DNA from: Leptodesmis sichuanensis A121
GTDB lineage: Bacteria > Cyanobacteriota > Cyanobacteriia > Leptolyngbyales > Leptolyngbyaceae
Assembly (NCBI RefSeq): GCF_021379005.1
Contig: NZ_CP075171.1
Span: forward strand, 3,844,001-3,908,000
DNA length: 64,000 nt
Reading direction: 5' to 3'
Shown here: one piece after another, positions 18,651 to 25,986 of the stretch
Layout of the letters: every line of letters starts with the position of its first letter
Position numbering within the stretch: position 1 is the first letter of the stretch
The notes under the pieces: generated by a model
Seen by the model: only the letters and a program-made list of their open reading frames with translations
The model's database searches: none
What the model was told of the DNA's origin: nothing
Position numbers and translations under genes: made by a program

Positions 18651-18872
18651 TTAAAGGGGATCCAGGCACTCCTGAAGCGCTGCATCTAATGCTGCATCTG
18701 TTCCGGCCAGATACTCCACCTGATCACCGTTCGTCAGATCGATGATTAAGACTTCTCCCGCTTCTAAATAGAGCTTGTCGGAATCAGCCTCAATCCATAA
18801 TTCCCGAATATCATCCGGTAGCCTAAAGGTTTTGCCCTGGATGGTAACGTCAGTATTCCACAGCATCGTCAT
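18651..18872 (-). CDS. Small acidic hypothetical protein
   Basis: The frame is open from 18944, but the conserved-looking part starts at MTMLWNTDV (ATG at 18872) or two codons later (18866). The 73 residues include a beta-strand pattern (VTIQGKTFRLPDDI, LYLEAGEVLIIDL) and an acidic helical tail. No known domain is recognised. It is convergent with riboflavin synthase with only six bases between the stops. Start choice is uncertain. Confidence 0.55.
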   Translation of the reverse strand: MTMLWNTDVTIQGKTFRLPDDIRELWIEADSDKLYLEAGEVLIIDLTNGDQVEYLAGTDAALDAALQECLDPL

Positions 18873-19056
18873 CCGAGTTTGAGTAGGGGGGAAGATACTG
18901 CCAGATACGGGCGATCGTAACTTTTGGCAAGAATGCCTCAGCAAAACACATCGCTAAGTCCGGCAGCTTTTTGACGATAGCTCAGACTTTTCTGCGCTAA
19001 CTGTATTACTGCTTACCAAGCCTGGCTTACCGGTTGCAGGGAGAACCCTCCAGCCG

Positions 19057-20217
19057 TTAATTGATCTGTTGAATTACTCCCTGGAGACCCGCATTGGCCT
19101 TTTCTGTCCTGGAAGGAGCCTGAGCAAATTCCAGAGATTTGATCAATTGGGCCAGGGCGTATTCTAATTGAGCACCTGCATCCAGAGCGACCCACCCTTC
19201 GGGAGTCGGTTGACGAAATTCAAAATGGAGATGCGGGCCTGTAGAGTTTCCAGTATCGCCAACTCGCCCAATCACCTCTCCTTGTTTGACCCAGTCTCCT
19301 GGCTTGACAAAAATTTCTGATAAATGACCATACAGAGTTTGTTGTGACCCCTGGTTGTGGTTCAGCGCGATCGCCAGTCCGTAACCACCCAGAAAATCTG
19401 CGATCGCTACCTGTCCTGCATAAGCCGCTAAAACAGGAGTTCCCAGTGGGGCCGCCAGATCAGTTCCCGTATGAAAGCGAGGTTCGCCCATGAGAGGGTG
19501 AATTCGCCAACCAAATACTGAAGAAATCGCGGCGGGAATTGACAGCGGAAACATCAGCCGGATATTGCCGTTACCCAACTGAGCTGGAGGTCGCAGCGTC
19601 CGTTGGTAAAAATCTCGTAGGGAAGGGGTAGTTGCCCCCTGAAATCCAGTTGCACTTAAGGGGATGCCACCTACCTGAATGGATGATAGTCCTGCAGGCA
19701 AGGAGCCAACACGGGACTGACTGTTGATGCCAGAATTGCGACCCTGACTGACTGACAACGGTTCTGAGTGGCCTCCACACAGGCTGCCGGGAAGCTGTGC
19801 CCCAGATATTACCGCACGGCAACCGGTCGATCGCTCAGAAAACACGATCGAACTGGGAGCCTCATAACTGTTAGTTGCTCCAGTTTGAGCGGGGGCCACG
19901 CTCGGAGGAGTCGCGACAGATGGCATGGGATCAGGCTGCTGAATTGGCGGGGGAACAGCCGCAGGTTCAGAGAATTCGCGTGTAAAGGGAGGTGAGGCCG
20001 TTGGGTCAGGGGCGATCGCCGCAGGTGCCCCCGAAGTCACAGGCGCGGACTGAGCAGGGGCCGTTGCTGCAGGTTCTGAAGTGACAGGGTCGGGTTGGGC
20101 CAAAACAGTTCCCCCACTGATGAAGCCAATTCCCCCGAGCCAACCCAATCCTTGCATGAGTAAGCAACGGGCAAATCGAGATTGCTGCGATCGGTTTGCT
20201 GTTGTGTTTTGAGTCAT
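19057..20217 (-). CDS. M23-family murein peptidase (LytM domain), exported
   Basis: A zinc metallopeptidase expected to cut peptidoglycan cross-links in the periplasm. The hydrophobic segment GLGWLGGIGFISGGTVLAQ near the N-terminus looks like an export signal. A Pro/Ala-rich linker of about 150 residues follows. The C-terminal LytM domain has the metal ligands in HTGTDLAAP and the catalytic HLHFEF, with YGHLSEI between. The frame opens at 20274, but those bases belong to a dispersed palindromic repeat, so the ATG at 20217 is preferred. If the upstream start is used, the repeat has added codons to the gene. Confidence 0.85.
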   Translation of the reverse strand: MTQNTTANRSQQSRFARCLLMQGLGWLGGIGFISGGTVLAQPDPVTSEPAATAPAQSAPVTSGAPAAIAPDPTASPPFTREFSEPAAVPPPIQQPDPMPSVATPPSVAPAQTGATNSYEAPSSIVFSERSTGCRAVISGAQLPGSLCGGHSEPLSVSQGRNSGINSQSRVGSLPAGLSSIQVGGIPLSATGFQGATTPSLRDFYQRTLRPPAQLGNGNIRLMFPLSIPAAISSVFGWRIHPLMGEPRFHTGTDLAAPLGTPVLAAYAGQVAIADFLGGYGLAIALNHNQGSQQTLYGHLSEIFVKPGDWVKQGEVIGRVGDTGNSTGPHLHFEFRQPTPEGWVALDAGAQLEYALAQLIKSLEFAQAPSRTEKANAGLQGVIQQIN

Positions 20218-20259
20218 GAACCGTACTTGATCCTCCCACCACTGCAATGAAAACTTGCT

Positions 20260-20314
20260 CAAGTCCAGAACCATAGTTTTTTGAGAGAGCAGTTCAGTCT
20301 GCTCGCTGGACTTG
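20260..20314. repeat. Palindromic repeat family, copy 1 (AAGTCCAG...CTGGACTT)
   Basis: CAAGTCCAG at the left is mirrored by CTGGACTTG at the right. The left arm continues AACCATAG. The copy overlaps the 5' end of the peptidase frame. Related copies lie at 23625, 24237 and 60739. Confidence 0.7.
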
Positions 20315-20364
20315 TTTAGCTCTGTCGCGGCTTGAAAACTGGAAGTTCCCGGCCTGCGATCGGT

Positions 20365-21240
20365 TTAGAGCGGATAACCCAGACTGATTGTACCTGGCTG
20401 AATTAGTACTTCCGGTGTAGAAAAATCTGAAATCGGCTCGGCTGAAGACCTTTGAGGCGATTTTAGAGAAAGCCGTAATTCTCCTTTCGAGGTAACGCCC
20501 ACGATCGTCCCCAAAACGCCCTCAACAGGCACAGGTCGATCGCGGTGAGCCAGTAGCTCCAGATAACGGGGTAAAATCGCCTGAATTCCTTCCTGGTGCC
20601 AGAATTGGTAGCCGCATAGGAGACCGTACAGGACGATCGCGGCCAGCATCTCTAGCGATTCAATCAGGGGAACCGAAGCAGTTGCCAAAAAGGACTGCAA
20701 ATTAATTCCTGTTTCCGGTACAGCATTGGTCCAATTGATCCCTACCCCGACCACCGCTTTCGTAATCCGGCCTTGAAACACCCGTGTCTCAGTCAAAATG
20801 CCACCTAATTTTCGTCCCTGGAGCACCAGATCGTTTAACCATTTCAGTTGCACCGGAATGCGATCGGCGACTCCACTCAACTTTCCGGGAATGATTCGCA
20901 GGGCAGTAGCAATGCCCCAGGCCGTACAGAGCGTTAACTGGGCCGCCTCTTCCACAGGTAAATCTGGCATTAAGGCTACAGAAAGGTACAGTCCACCTGG
21001 TTCAGAAGACCATTGCCGTCCCCATTGCCCTCGCCCTGCCGTTTGTGAGCGAGCGATCGCGGTTGTCCCCTCGCCCGCCCCCTGCTCCAACAGTGCCCAA
21101 ACCACCTCGTTCGTAGACGATACCAATTCAAAGAGGTGTAGATCAATGGGCACGATCGTTTGCTCAGCTTGCATTCCCAATAGCACAACCCGATACGCCG
21201 CCCAAAACCGTTCCCGACTCAACCCCGGCTCCCCTACCAT
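20365..21240 (-). CDS. birA: Biotin--[acetyl-CoA-carboxylase] ligase
   Basis: Activates biotin to biotinyl-AMP and transfers it to the BCCP subunit of acetyl-CoA carboxylase. Key blocks are SSTNEVVWALL, the biotinyl-AMP loop SQTAGRGQWGRQW and VQLKWLNDLVLQGRKLGGIL (the KWPND motif). No N-terminal helix-turn-helix is present, so it is the non-regulatory group I type. The ATG at 21240 has a GGAGGAG 9 bases upstream. A second start 22 codons later (MQAEQTIVP) is possible. Homology-level function is secure. Confidence 0.92.
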   Translation of the reverse strand: MVGEPGLSRERFWAAYRVVLLGMQAEQTIVPIDLHLFELVSSTNEVVWALLEQGAGEGTTAIARSQTAGRGQWGRQWSSEPGGLYLSVALMPDLPVEEAAQLTLCTAWGIATALRIIPGKLSGVADRIPVQLKWLNDLVLQGRKLGGILTETRVFQGRITKAVVGVGINWTNAVPETGINLQSFLATASVPLIESLEMLAAIVLYGLLCGYQFWHQEGIQAILPRYLELLAHRDRPVPVEGVLGTIVGVTSKGELRLSLKSPQRSSAEPISDFSTPEVLIQPGTISLGYPL

Positions 21241-21374
21241 CCCCCTTGTCTCCTCCTCTCATCCCTATCTAGCCATAATTAACCATATCTCCATCCCCCA
21301 TCCTTCCCCACCCTCCCCAACTTTCCCATGACCCACTCATCCCTCCACCCACTCACCCCCCTGCCTGCGGTAGC

Positions 21375-22211
21375 ATGGACTCGCAGACTAACCTTTTCTC
21401 TAACTCTTGTCCCATGCATACCTGGCACTGGCGTACCTGGAATAATCTGCCTTATCTCACTTGCAGTTTATTAGACTCGTGGCCCCACGGTTTCTTCACG
21501 CAACACTACGCTCCCCGATCGCCTGCAGAATTAACCCAGATCTTGCATCCCACTGCCCAGCCCTACCGGGTAAAACAGGTGCATGGCAATATCGTACTGG
21601 CCCCCTCTGAGGTGATGCTGACGGAACAAGAATCACATCGTTCAACTTCTCCTGGCGCTGAGATTCCTGCCGCTGACGGATTGATCACGGAACAAGGCGG
21701 ACAATCCGTTTGGGTCTGTAGTGCAGATTGTACGCCTGTGTTAATTGCTGATGCTCAAACTGGCCAGGTAGCGGCGGTTCATGCCGGATGGCGAGGGACA
21801 GCCTTGAAAATCGTGCCCCAGGCGATCGCTCGCTTACAGTCCCAGGGGAGTCGGCTACAGGATTTGCGAATTGCAATGGGGCCAGCGATCGCGGGTGAAG
21901 TGTATCAGGTGTCAGAGCAGGTCGCGGTGGAAGTGGGGGCGACGATCGCAGCCCTGGATCCTACAGAGCCTGCGAAGGCGGTAACCACTCTTCACCAGTT
22001 GCCCAATTCCCCGGTTCTGGAGGATGCTCAACCGGGACGGGTGCGACTGGATGTGCGGCGAGTGAATGCGCTGCAATTGGAGCAACTGGGGATTGATCCA
22101 GAGCAGGTAGCGATCGCGCCCCATTGCACCTATCAAAATCCCGATCACTTTTTCTCCTACCGTCGCAGTCAGGAAAAGAAAGCACAATGGTCGGGAATTG
22201 TGAGTGGTTAG
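21375..22211 (+). CDS. pgeF: PgeF/YfiH-family copper-dependent nucleoside enzyme
   Basis: This family was long labelled laccase-like or polyphenol oxidase. Members act on purine nucleosides, and E. coli YfiH also edits peptidoglycan precursors. Metal-binding elements are all visible: RVKQVHG, the ADGLITEQ region, VWVCSADCTPVLI and VAAVHAGWRGTALKIV. The 278-residue length is slightly long. The first 13 residues may not be translated, because MHTWHW at codon 14 is a plausible alternative start. It is divergent from birA, with a C-rich spacer between. Confidence 0.88.
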   Translation: MDSQTNLFSNSCPMHTWHWRTWNNLPYLTCSLLDSWPHGFFTQHYAPRSPAELTQILHPTAQPYRVKQVHGNIVLAPSEVMLTEQESHRSTSPGAEIPAADGLITEQGGQSVWVCSADCTPVLIADAQTGQVAAVHAGWRGTALKIVPQAIARLQSQGSRLQDLRIAMGPAIAGEVYQVSEQVAVEVGATIAALDPTEPAKAVTTLHQLPNSPVLEDAQPGRVRLDVRRVNALQLEQLGIDPEQVAIAPHCTYQNPDHFFSYRRSQEKKAQWSGIVSG

Positions 22212-22331
22212 AAAATCGCGCGAGGCACGAAGCGCGAGGTGCGAGCAACGCATCTGGAGGATTTCTGACGGAATTTCCGAGAAAAGCTTGTCAAAATGAT
22301 CCACTTGTCGATACCATAGGATTCGCGACGT

Positions 22332-22403
22332 TCCTCAGTAGCTCAGTGGTAGAGCGGTCGGCTGTTAACCGATTGGTCGCTGGTTCGAATCCAGCCTGGG
22401 GAG
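22332..22403 (+). tRNA. tRNA-Asn (anticodon GUU)
   Basis: A 72-base cloverleaf is visible. The acceptor TCCTCAG pairs with CTGGGGA (one T-G pair). The D-arm is GCTCAGTGGTAGAGC, the anticodon loop CTGTTAA gives GUU, and the T-arm is CTGGTTCGAATCCAG. The discriminator is G, and CCA is not encoded. It lies between pgeF and the aminotransferase on the same strand. Confidence 0.97.
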
Positions 22404-22428
22404 TTGAAACTCACTACAAAGATCGATC

Positions 22429-23610
22429 ATGAAGGATGAGATACTGATTCCGAGTCCTTCTGGTGCAGAACTGGCTCAGCTTTGGGCATTAGATCCTGCG
22501 ATTACTTTTTTGAATCATGGTTCCTTCGGAGCCTGCCCACTTCCAGTGTTGCAAGCTCAACAGCATTGGCGAGAGCGCATGGAACGGCAACCATTGCAGT
22601 TTCTGGGCACAGATATTGAATCCCTGCTAGATGCGGCTCGTGCAGAGTTAGCAGCGTTTGTCGGATCTGAGCCTGCTGATCTGGTGTTTGTCCCAAATGC
22701 GACGACGGGGGTCAATGCGGTGCTGCGATCGCTGCGCTTCCAACCAGGGGACGAACTGTTGACGACGAATCAGGAATATAACGCCTGTCGCAATGCCCTC
22801 AACTTTGTGGCTGAACGAGAAGGGGTGCAGGTGGTTGTGGCCGAGATTCCATTTCCGATCGACACACCTGAGCAAGTGGTAGAAGCTGTATTACAGAAGG
22901 TTTCTCCCAACACCCGGCTGGCGTTGCTGGATCATGTGGTCAGTCAAACGGGTCTAATTTTTCCAATTGCTACGCTGGTCAATGAGTTGAAAAAATGGGG
23001 TGTAGAAACGTTAATTGATGGTGCTCATGCGCCAGGAATGATACCGCTAAATTTGTCTCAATTGGGCGCTACGTTTTATACAGGAAATTGCCACAAATGG
23101 GTGTGTGCTCCCAAAGGGGCAGCGTTTTTATATGTGCAGCGCGATCGCCAAGCTGCGATTCATCCCCTTACGATCAGTCACGGGGCCAATGATCCTCGGA
23201 CGGGACGATCGCGGTTTCATCTGGAATTTGACTGGATGGGAACGGATGATCCAACGGCATATCTCTGTGTCCCAGAGGCTATCCGGTTTATGGGGTCGCT
23301 GTTACCGGGAGGATGGCCTGAAGTAATGCAACGGAATCACCAGTTGGCGATCGCAGCCCGACAGATCCTTTGTCAGGCCTTAGAGATACCTCCTCCCTGC
23401 CCAGAGGAGATGCTGGGTTCCCTGGCGGTTGTTCCCTTACCAGACGGAGACGCAACGTTACTGCACAACCACCTGCTGCAGCACCATCATATTGAAGTAC
23501 CGATCGTGCCCTGGCAGCAGCAAGGCAGATTACTCAGAATTTCGGCTCAACTCTACAACCGAATAGAGCAATATCACTATCTTGCTGAGGCGTTACTGAA
23601 ATCTCTCTGA
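22429..23610 (+). CDS. Class V aminotransferase (isopenicillin-N-epimerase-like)
   Basis: A PLP enzyme of fold type I. Visible features are the N-terminal ITFLNHGSFGACP, the phosphate-binding NATTGVNAVLRSL, the cofactor Asp in LIDGAHAPGM and the Schiff-base lysine in YTGNCHKWVCAPKG. The 393-residue length fits the CefD/NifS-like subgroup, but the substrate is unknown. Many such proteins are cysteine desulfurase or lyase homologues. There is no SAGSAC-type loop, so persulfide chemistry is not supported. The gene starts 25 bases after the tRNA. Confidence 0.88.
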   Translation: MKDEILIPSPSGAELAQLWALDPAITFLNHGSFGACPLPVLQAQQHWRERMERQPLQFLGTDIESLLDAARAELAAFVGSEPADLVFVPNATTGVNAVLRSLRFQPGDELLTTNQEYNACRNALNFVAEREGVQVVVAEIPFPIDTPEQVVEAVLQKVSPNTRLALLDHVVSQTGLIFPIATLVNELKKWGVETLIDGAHAPGMIPLNLSQLGATFYTGNCHKWVCAPKGAAFLYVQRDRQAAIHPLTISHGANDPRTGRSRFHLEFDWMGTDDPTAYLCVPEAIRFMGSLLPGGWPEVMQRNHQLAIAARQILCQALEIPPPCPEEMLGSLAVVPLPDGDATLLHNHLLQHHHIEVPIVPWQQQGRLLRISAQLYNRIEQYHYLAEALLKSL

Positions 23611-23624
23611 ATTCACGAAATAAA

Positions 23625-23683
23625 CCAAGTCCAGTGAGAGAATGGTCGTTTTCCTATGAGAGAAACGACGGTTCTGGACTTGG
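23625..23683. repeat. Palindromic repeat family, copy 2 (inverted orientation)
   Basis: CCAAGTCCAG and CTGGACTTGG form the outer 10-bp stem, and GGTCGTTT and AAACGAC pair further in. Read on the opposite strand it aligns along its 59 bases with copy 3. It begins 15 bases after the aminotransferase stop. No gene is supported in the rest of 23611-24027, which is AT-rich. Confidence 0.75.
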
Positions 23684-24027
23684 GAAAGGTTAATCGCAGC
23701 AACTATTGTAAAGAAGAATTTTTAAAGATTAAGAGATTTTTAGTTAAAATAAAACTTCAAATAAGATTGCATTTCTTCTAACACAACAAGATTTTAGGCA
23801 CAGAATCCCCTGGGCAGGGTTTTCTCCGTAGAGGAATGGTTTCTAAAAATACAATCACCCAAGGTCAAAAATGCGGGATATTACTGCAATTGCAAAGAGT
23901 AAAAAATTACCCTTTCTTTGGATAGATTGTTCCCTTTTTGGGGCTGTCCTACAGTTTAATATAGGTCAGCTTAAATGAAGTTTTCTTACTCATCCAACCC
24001 GTTTACTAAGCGGATTTCAAAAAGATT

Positions 24028-24210
24028 ATGAACAGATGTCCTTGTTGTTCTGGTGTCCTCCTACGCCACATCCGCCACAGTACAGTGTATTGGTTTTGTC
24101 CTCATTGCTGGCAAGAAATGCCAGATTTAGCGATGGGAATAGAAACTAAAAAGCGTTACATAGCTCATTCCCATTCTGTAGAGCTAGTTGCGTCAGGCCA
24201 GCTTCGATGA
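24028..24210 (+). CDS. Small zinc-ribbon protein
   Basis: The 60-residue product has two CxxC pairs (CPCC at residue 4 and CPHC near 28), the spacing of a zinc ribbon. The aromatic YWFCPHCWQEMP segment is typical of small conserved cyanobacterial proteins of unknown function. The C-terminal 25 residues are polar. The gene is bracketed by two inverted copies of a 59-base palindromic repeat (23625-23683 and 24237-24295). Confidence 0.7.
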   Translation: MNRCPCCSGVLLRHIRHSTVYWFCPHCWQEMPDLAMGIETKKRYIAHSHSVELVASGQLR

Positions 24211-24236
24211 TGGAATCGTCCCAATCTAAACTTTGT

Positions 24237-24295
24237 CCAAGGCCAGAACCAGAGTTTCTCTGATTGGAAAACGACCGTTCTCTCGCTGGACTTGG
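24237..24295. repeat. Palindromic repeat family, copy 3
   Basis: CCAAGGCCAG is mirrored by CTGGACTTGG across 59 bases, with inner pairing of AGAG and CTCT. It is about 85 percent identical by eye to the reverse complement of copy 2. It lies just downstream of the zinc-ribbon gene. Confidence 0.75.
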
Positions 24296-24397
24296 TTTAG
24301 TTGAATCAACCTTAAAGGTTTGGCCTAAAAGCGATCGTTCTCTCTGTCCTTTGAGAGCGATCGCTTTGGTATTTAATCCTTAAATCAGAGCTTCTGA

Positions 24398-24739
24398 TTA
24401 TAGAAAATCTCTCAAAAATTCAAACGGATCTTCTTCCCAACAAGGTTCTGGCAATAGTCGCAGTAGCATTTGGTTCAAATCTACTTCAATGTCATACATA
24501 TCATCCCGCTGAAAAAGAGTAGTCAGGGAGAGTAAATCTCTTTCCTTTAAGGGAGCCAGAGGGTCTGCATAGTGTCCCACTCGTTCCGGAGTAAGTGGTA
24601 ACCGAGCTTCCCCTTTACAGATGGTGCCGTCTGGTAAAGGGTGTTGTTCCCCTGGATGAGCCGCTGGCTGTAAAGCTGTCAATTCCAATGGGGGCTTCGA
24701 CCAGGAACCTGAAGTAGATGACTGAACAAAAGTTTTCAT
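24398..24739 (-). CDS. Hypothetical protein, acidic C-terminus
   Basis: The frame opens with GTG at 24763, but the first ATG is at 24739 (MKTFVQSSTSG). Residues 1-60 are Pro- and Ser-rich and probably disordered. The C-terminal 50 residues are compact and acidic (YDIEVDLNQMLLRLLPEP, ending in FEFLRDFL). No domain is recognised. The ribosome binding site is weak for both starts. It is a plausible gene because the frame covers nearly the whole space between flanking features. Confidence 0.5.
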   Translation of the reverse strand: MKTFVQSSTSGSWSKPPLELTALQPAAHPGEQHPLPDGTICKGEARLPLTPERVGHYADPLAPLKERDLLSLTTLFQRDDMYDIEVDLNQMLLRLLPEPCWEEDPFEFLRDFL

Positions 24740-24763
24740 TAGATGTAGGCAAACGAACGGCAC

Positions 24764-25166
24764 ATCGTCTCCGGCAATAGCTACACCCTGTGACCTCCGT
24801 TATCCGGCGATCGCGTGATCAAAGTCAGGATAAATTGCCGCTATGCTGATGAATAAAACGGTTCAGAATTCGAGCGAGTAGATGCACGGCTACTGTTGTC
24901 AGCCCTAATAACCAATTCTGTTTAGAATCAGGATCAACTCTGTAGCTATTTCTAGCTTAGGAAGGATTAGACATGAAGGGCCAGGATGCACATAAATATT
25001 CAATAATTTCTCCGGCTAACAAGGTTGCTGGAGCTTATCTACTTTTGTTAGGGGCTGCCCTGAGCAGGGTACTTTAAACAAAAAATTAACATCTGTTTTC
25101 CTTAATAAATTGGCCCAAAGCCTTGTCCAGGCTAAGTCTTATGTTCTTCTGTCTGAACTTTCTACT
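24764..25166. other. Spacer with no supported gene
   Basis: A divergent spacer of about 400 bases upstream of the FHA gene. It contains AT-rich tracts and one GC-rich patch near 25050 (GGGCTGCCCTGAGCAGGG) that could fold into a short hairpin. I see no RNA gene. Confidence 0.4.
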
Positions 25167-25943
25167 ATGTTTGACTCAAAAGCGATGTCCAAACTGTCAG
25201 ACCCGTCAGAGATACCCGATCTGGATCAGCGGTTAGGGTTATATCGGGTCTTCCTCAAACTGTATGAACATCATCGAGAGCTTTTGGACGAAATTCTGGA
25301 GCTGGAGAATTCAGATCATCGTTATCGAACTCGTGGAAACTGGCAATTTGTGCAGGGAGTGATTCAAAGGAACCATATCCATTTGATTACAAATTTGCTG
25401 GATGACAAAACTCAGATATTGATGCAGCCTCAGAACTGCTGGGTGATTGGACGCGATTGCCATACTGGTATCCCTATCCCTGATAAACGTCTATCTCGCC
25501 GTCATGCTCTGGTGCAGTATGTAGCAAGCCAGGGCTTCTACCTGATGGATCTGAATAGTACCAATGGCAGTTATGTGAATGGCGAACCTGTGCGTCGTCC
25601 GGTACTGCTGAAAGACGGCGATCGCGTTCGTTTGGGTAGTTTGTCATTCATGTTTTTCCTGTGCCAGGGTAGCCGTCAGTCCGCAAGTATTTCTACAGAG
25701 GTTTTGCAGTCATTCGGTCTGAACCAATGGGCTGCTGACCCACCTGCGGCATCGCAGGTGGCTGCTACTCATCTCAATGAAGGCAATGATGATCGGGTAG
25801 AAGTCGCTCTGTCCAGTAGCGATCGCGAAACGTATATGTTCCTCCAATCTTCTGATAGTAAGGACGAAAGAGCAGAGGTGGCTTTACCTGATCTGAGCAA
25901 TGCCCAAAAAGCAGAAATTTTGGATCGCTTTTTAAAGCGGTAA
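25167..25943 (+). CDS. FHA-domain protein
   Basis: FHA domains bind phosphothreonine peptides. Residues about 80-165 (counted from the ATG at 25167) carry the full set of signatures: WVIGRDCHTGIPIP, LSRRHALVQY, LMDLNSTNGSYVNGEPV and LLKDGDRVRLG, with the binding Arg, Ser and His present. The N-terminal 70 residues form a helical region (YRVFLKLYEHHRELLDEILE). The C-terminal 100 residues are Ser/Asp-rich and probably disordered. The frame also opens at a TTG (25110). A partner Ser/Thr kinase is not encoded nearby. Confidence 0.85.
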   Translation: MFDSKAMSKLSDPSEIPDLDQRLGLYRVFLKLYEHHRELLDEILELENSDHRYRTRGNWQFVQGVIQRNHIHLITNLLDDKTQILMQPQNCWVIGRDCHTGIPIPDKRLSRRHALVQYVASQGFYLMDLNSTNGSYVNGEPVRRPVLLKDGDRVRLGSLSFMFFLCQGSRQSASISTEVLQSFGLNQWAADPPAASQVAATHLNEGNDDRVEVALSSSDRETYMFLQSSDSKDERAEVALPDLSNAQKAEILDRFLKR

Positions 25944-25986
25944 GGCGATTGCCCATTTTTCTGCTGGCTTTTGCCTCCAGCCTGGC

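Noticed and set aside
22124-22432. Plus-strand frame of 102 codons across the pgeF end and the tRNA
   Set aside because: It runs straight through tRNA-Asn and has no family-like sequence.
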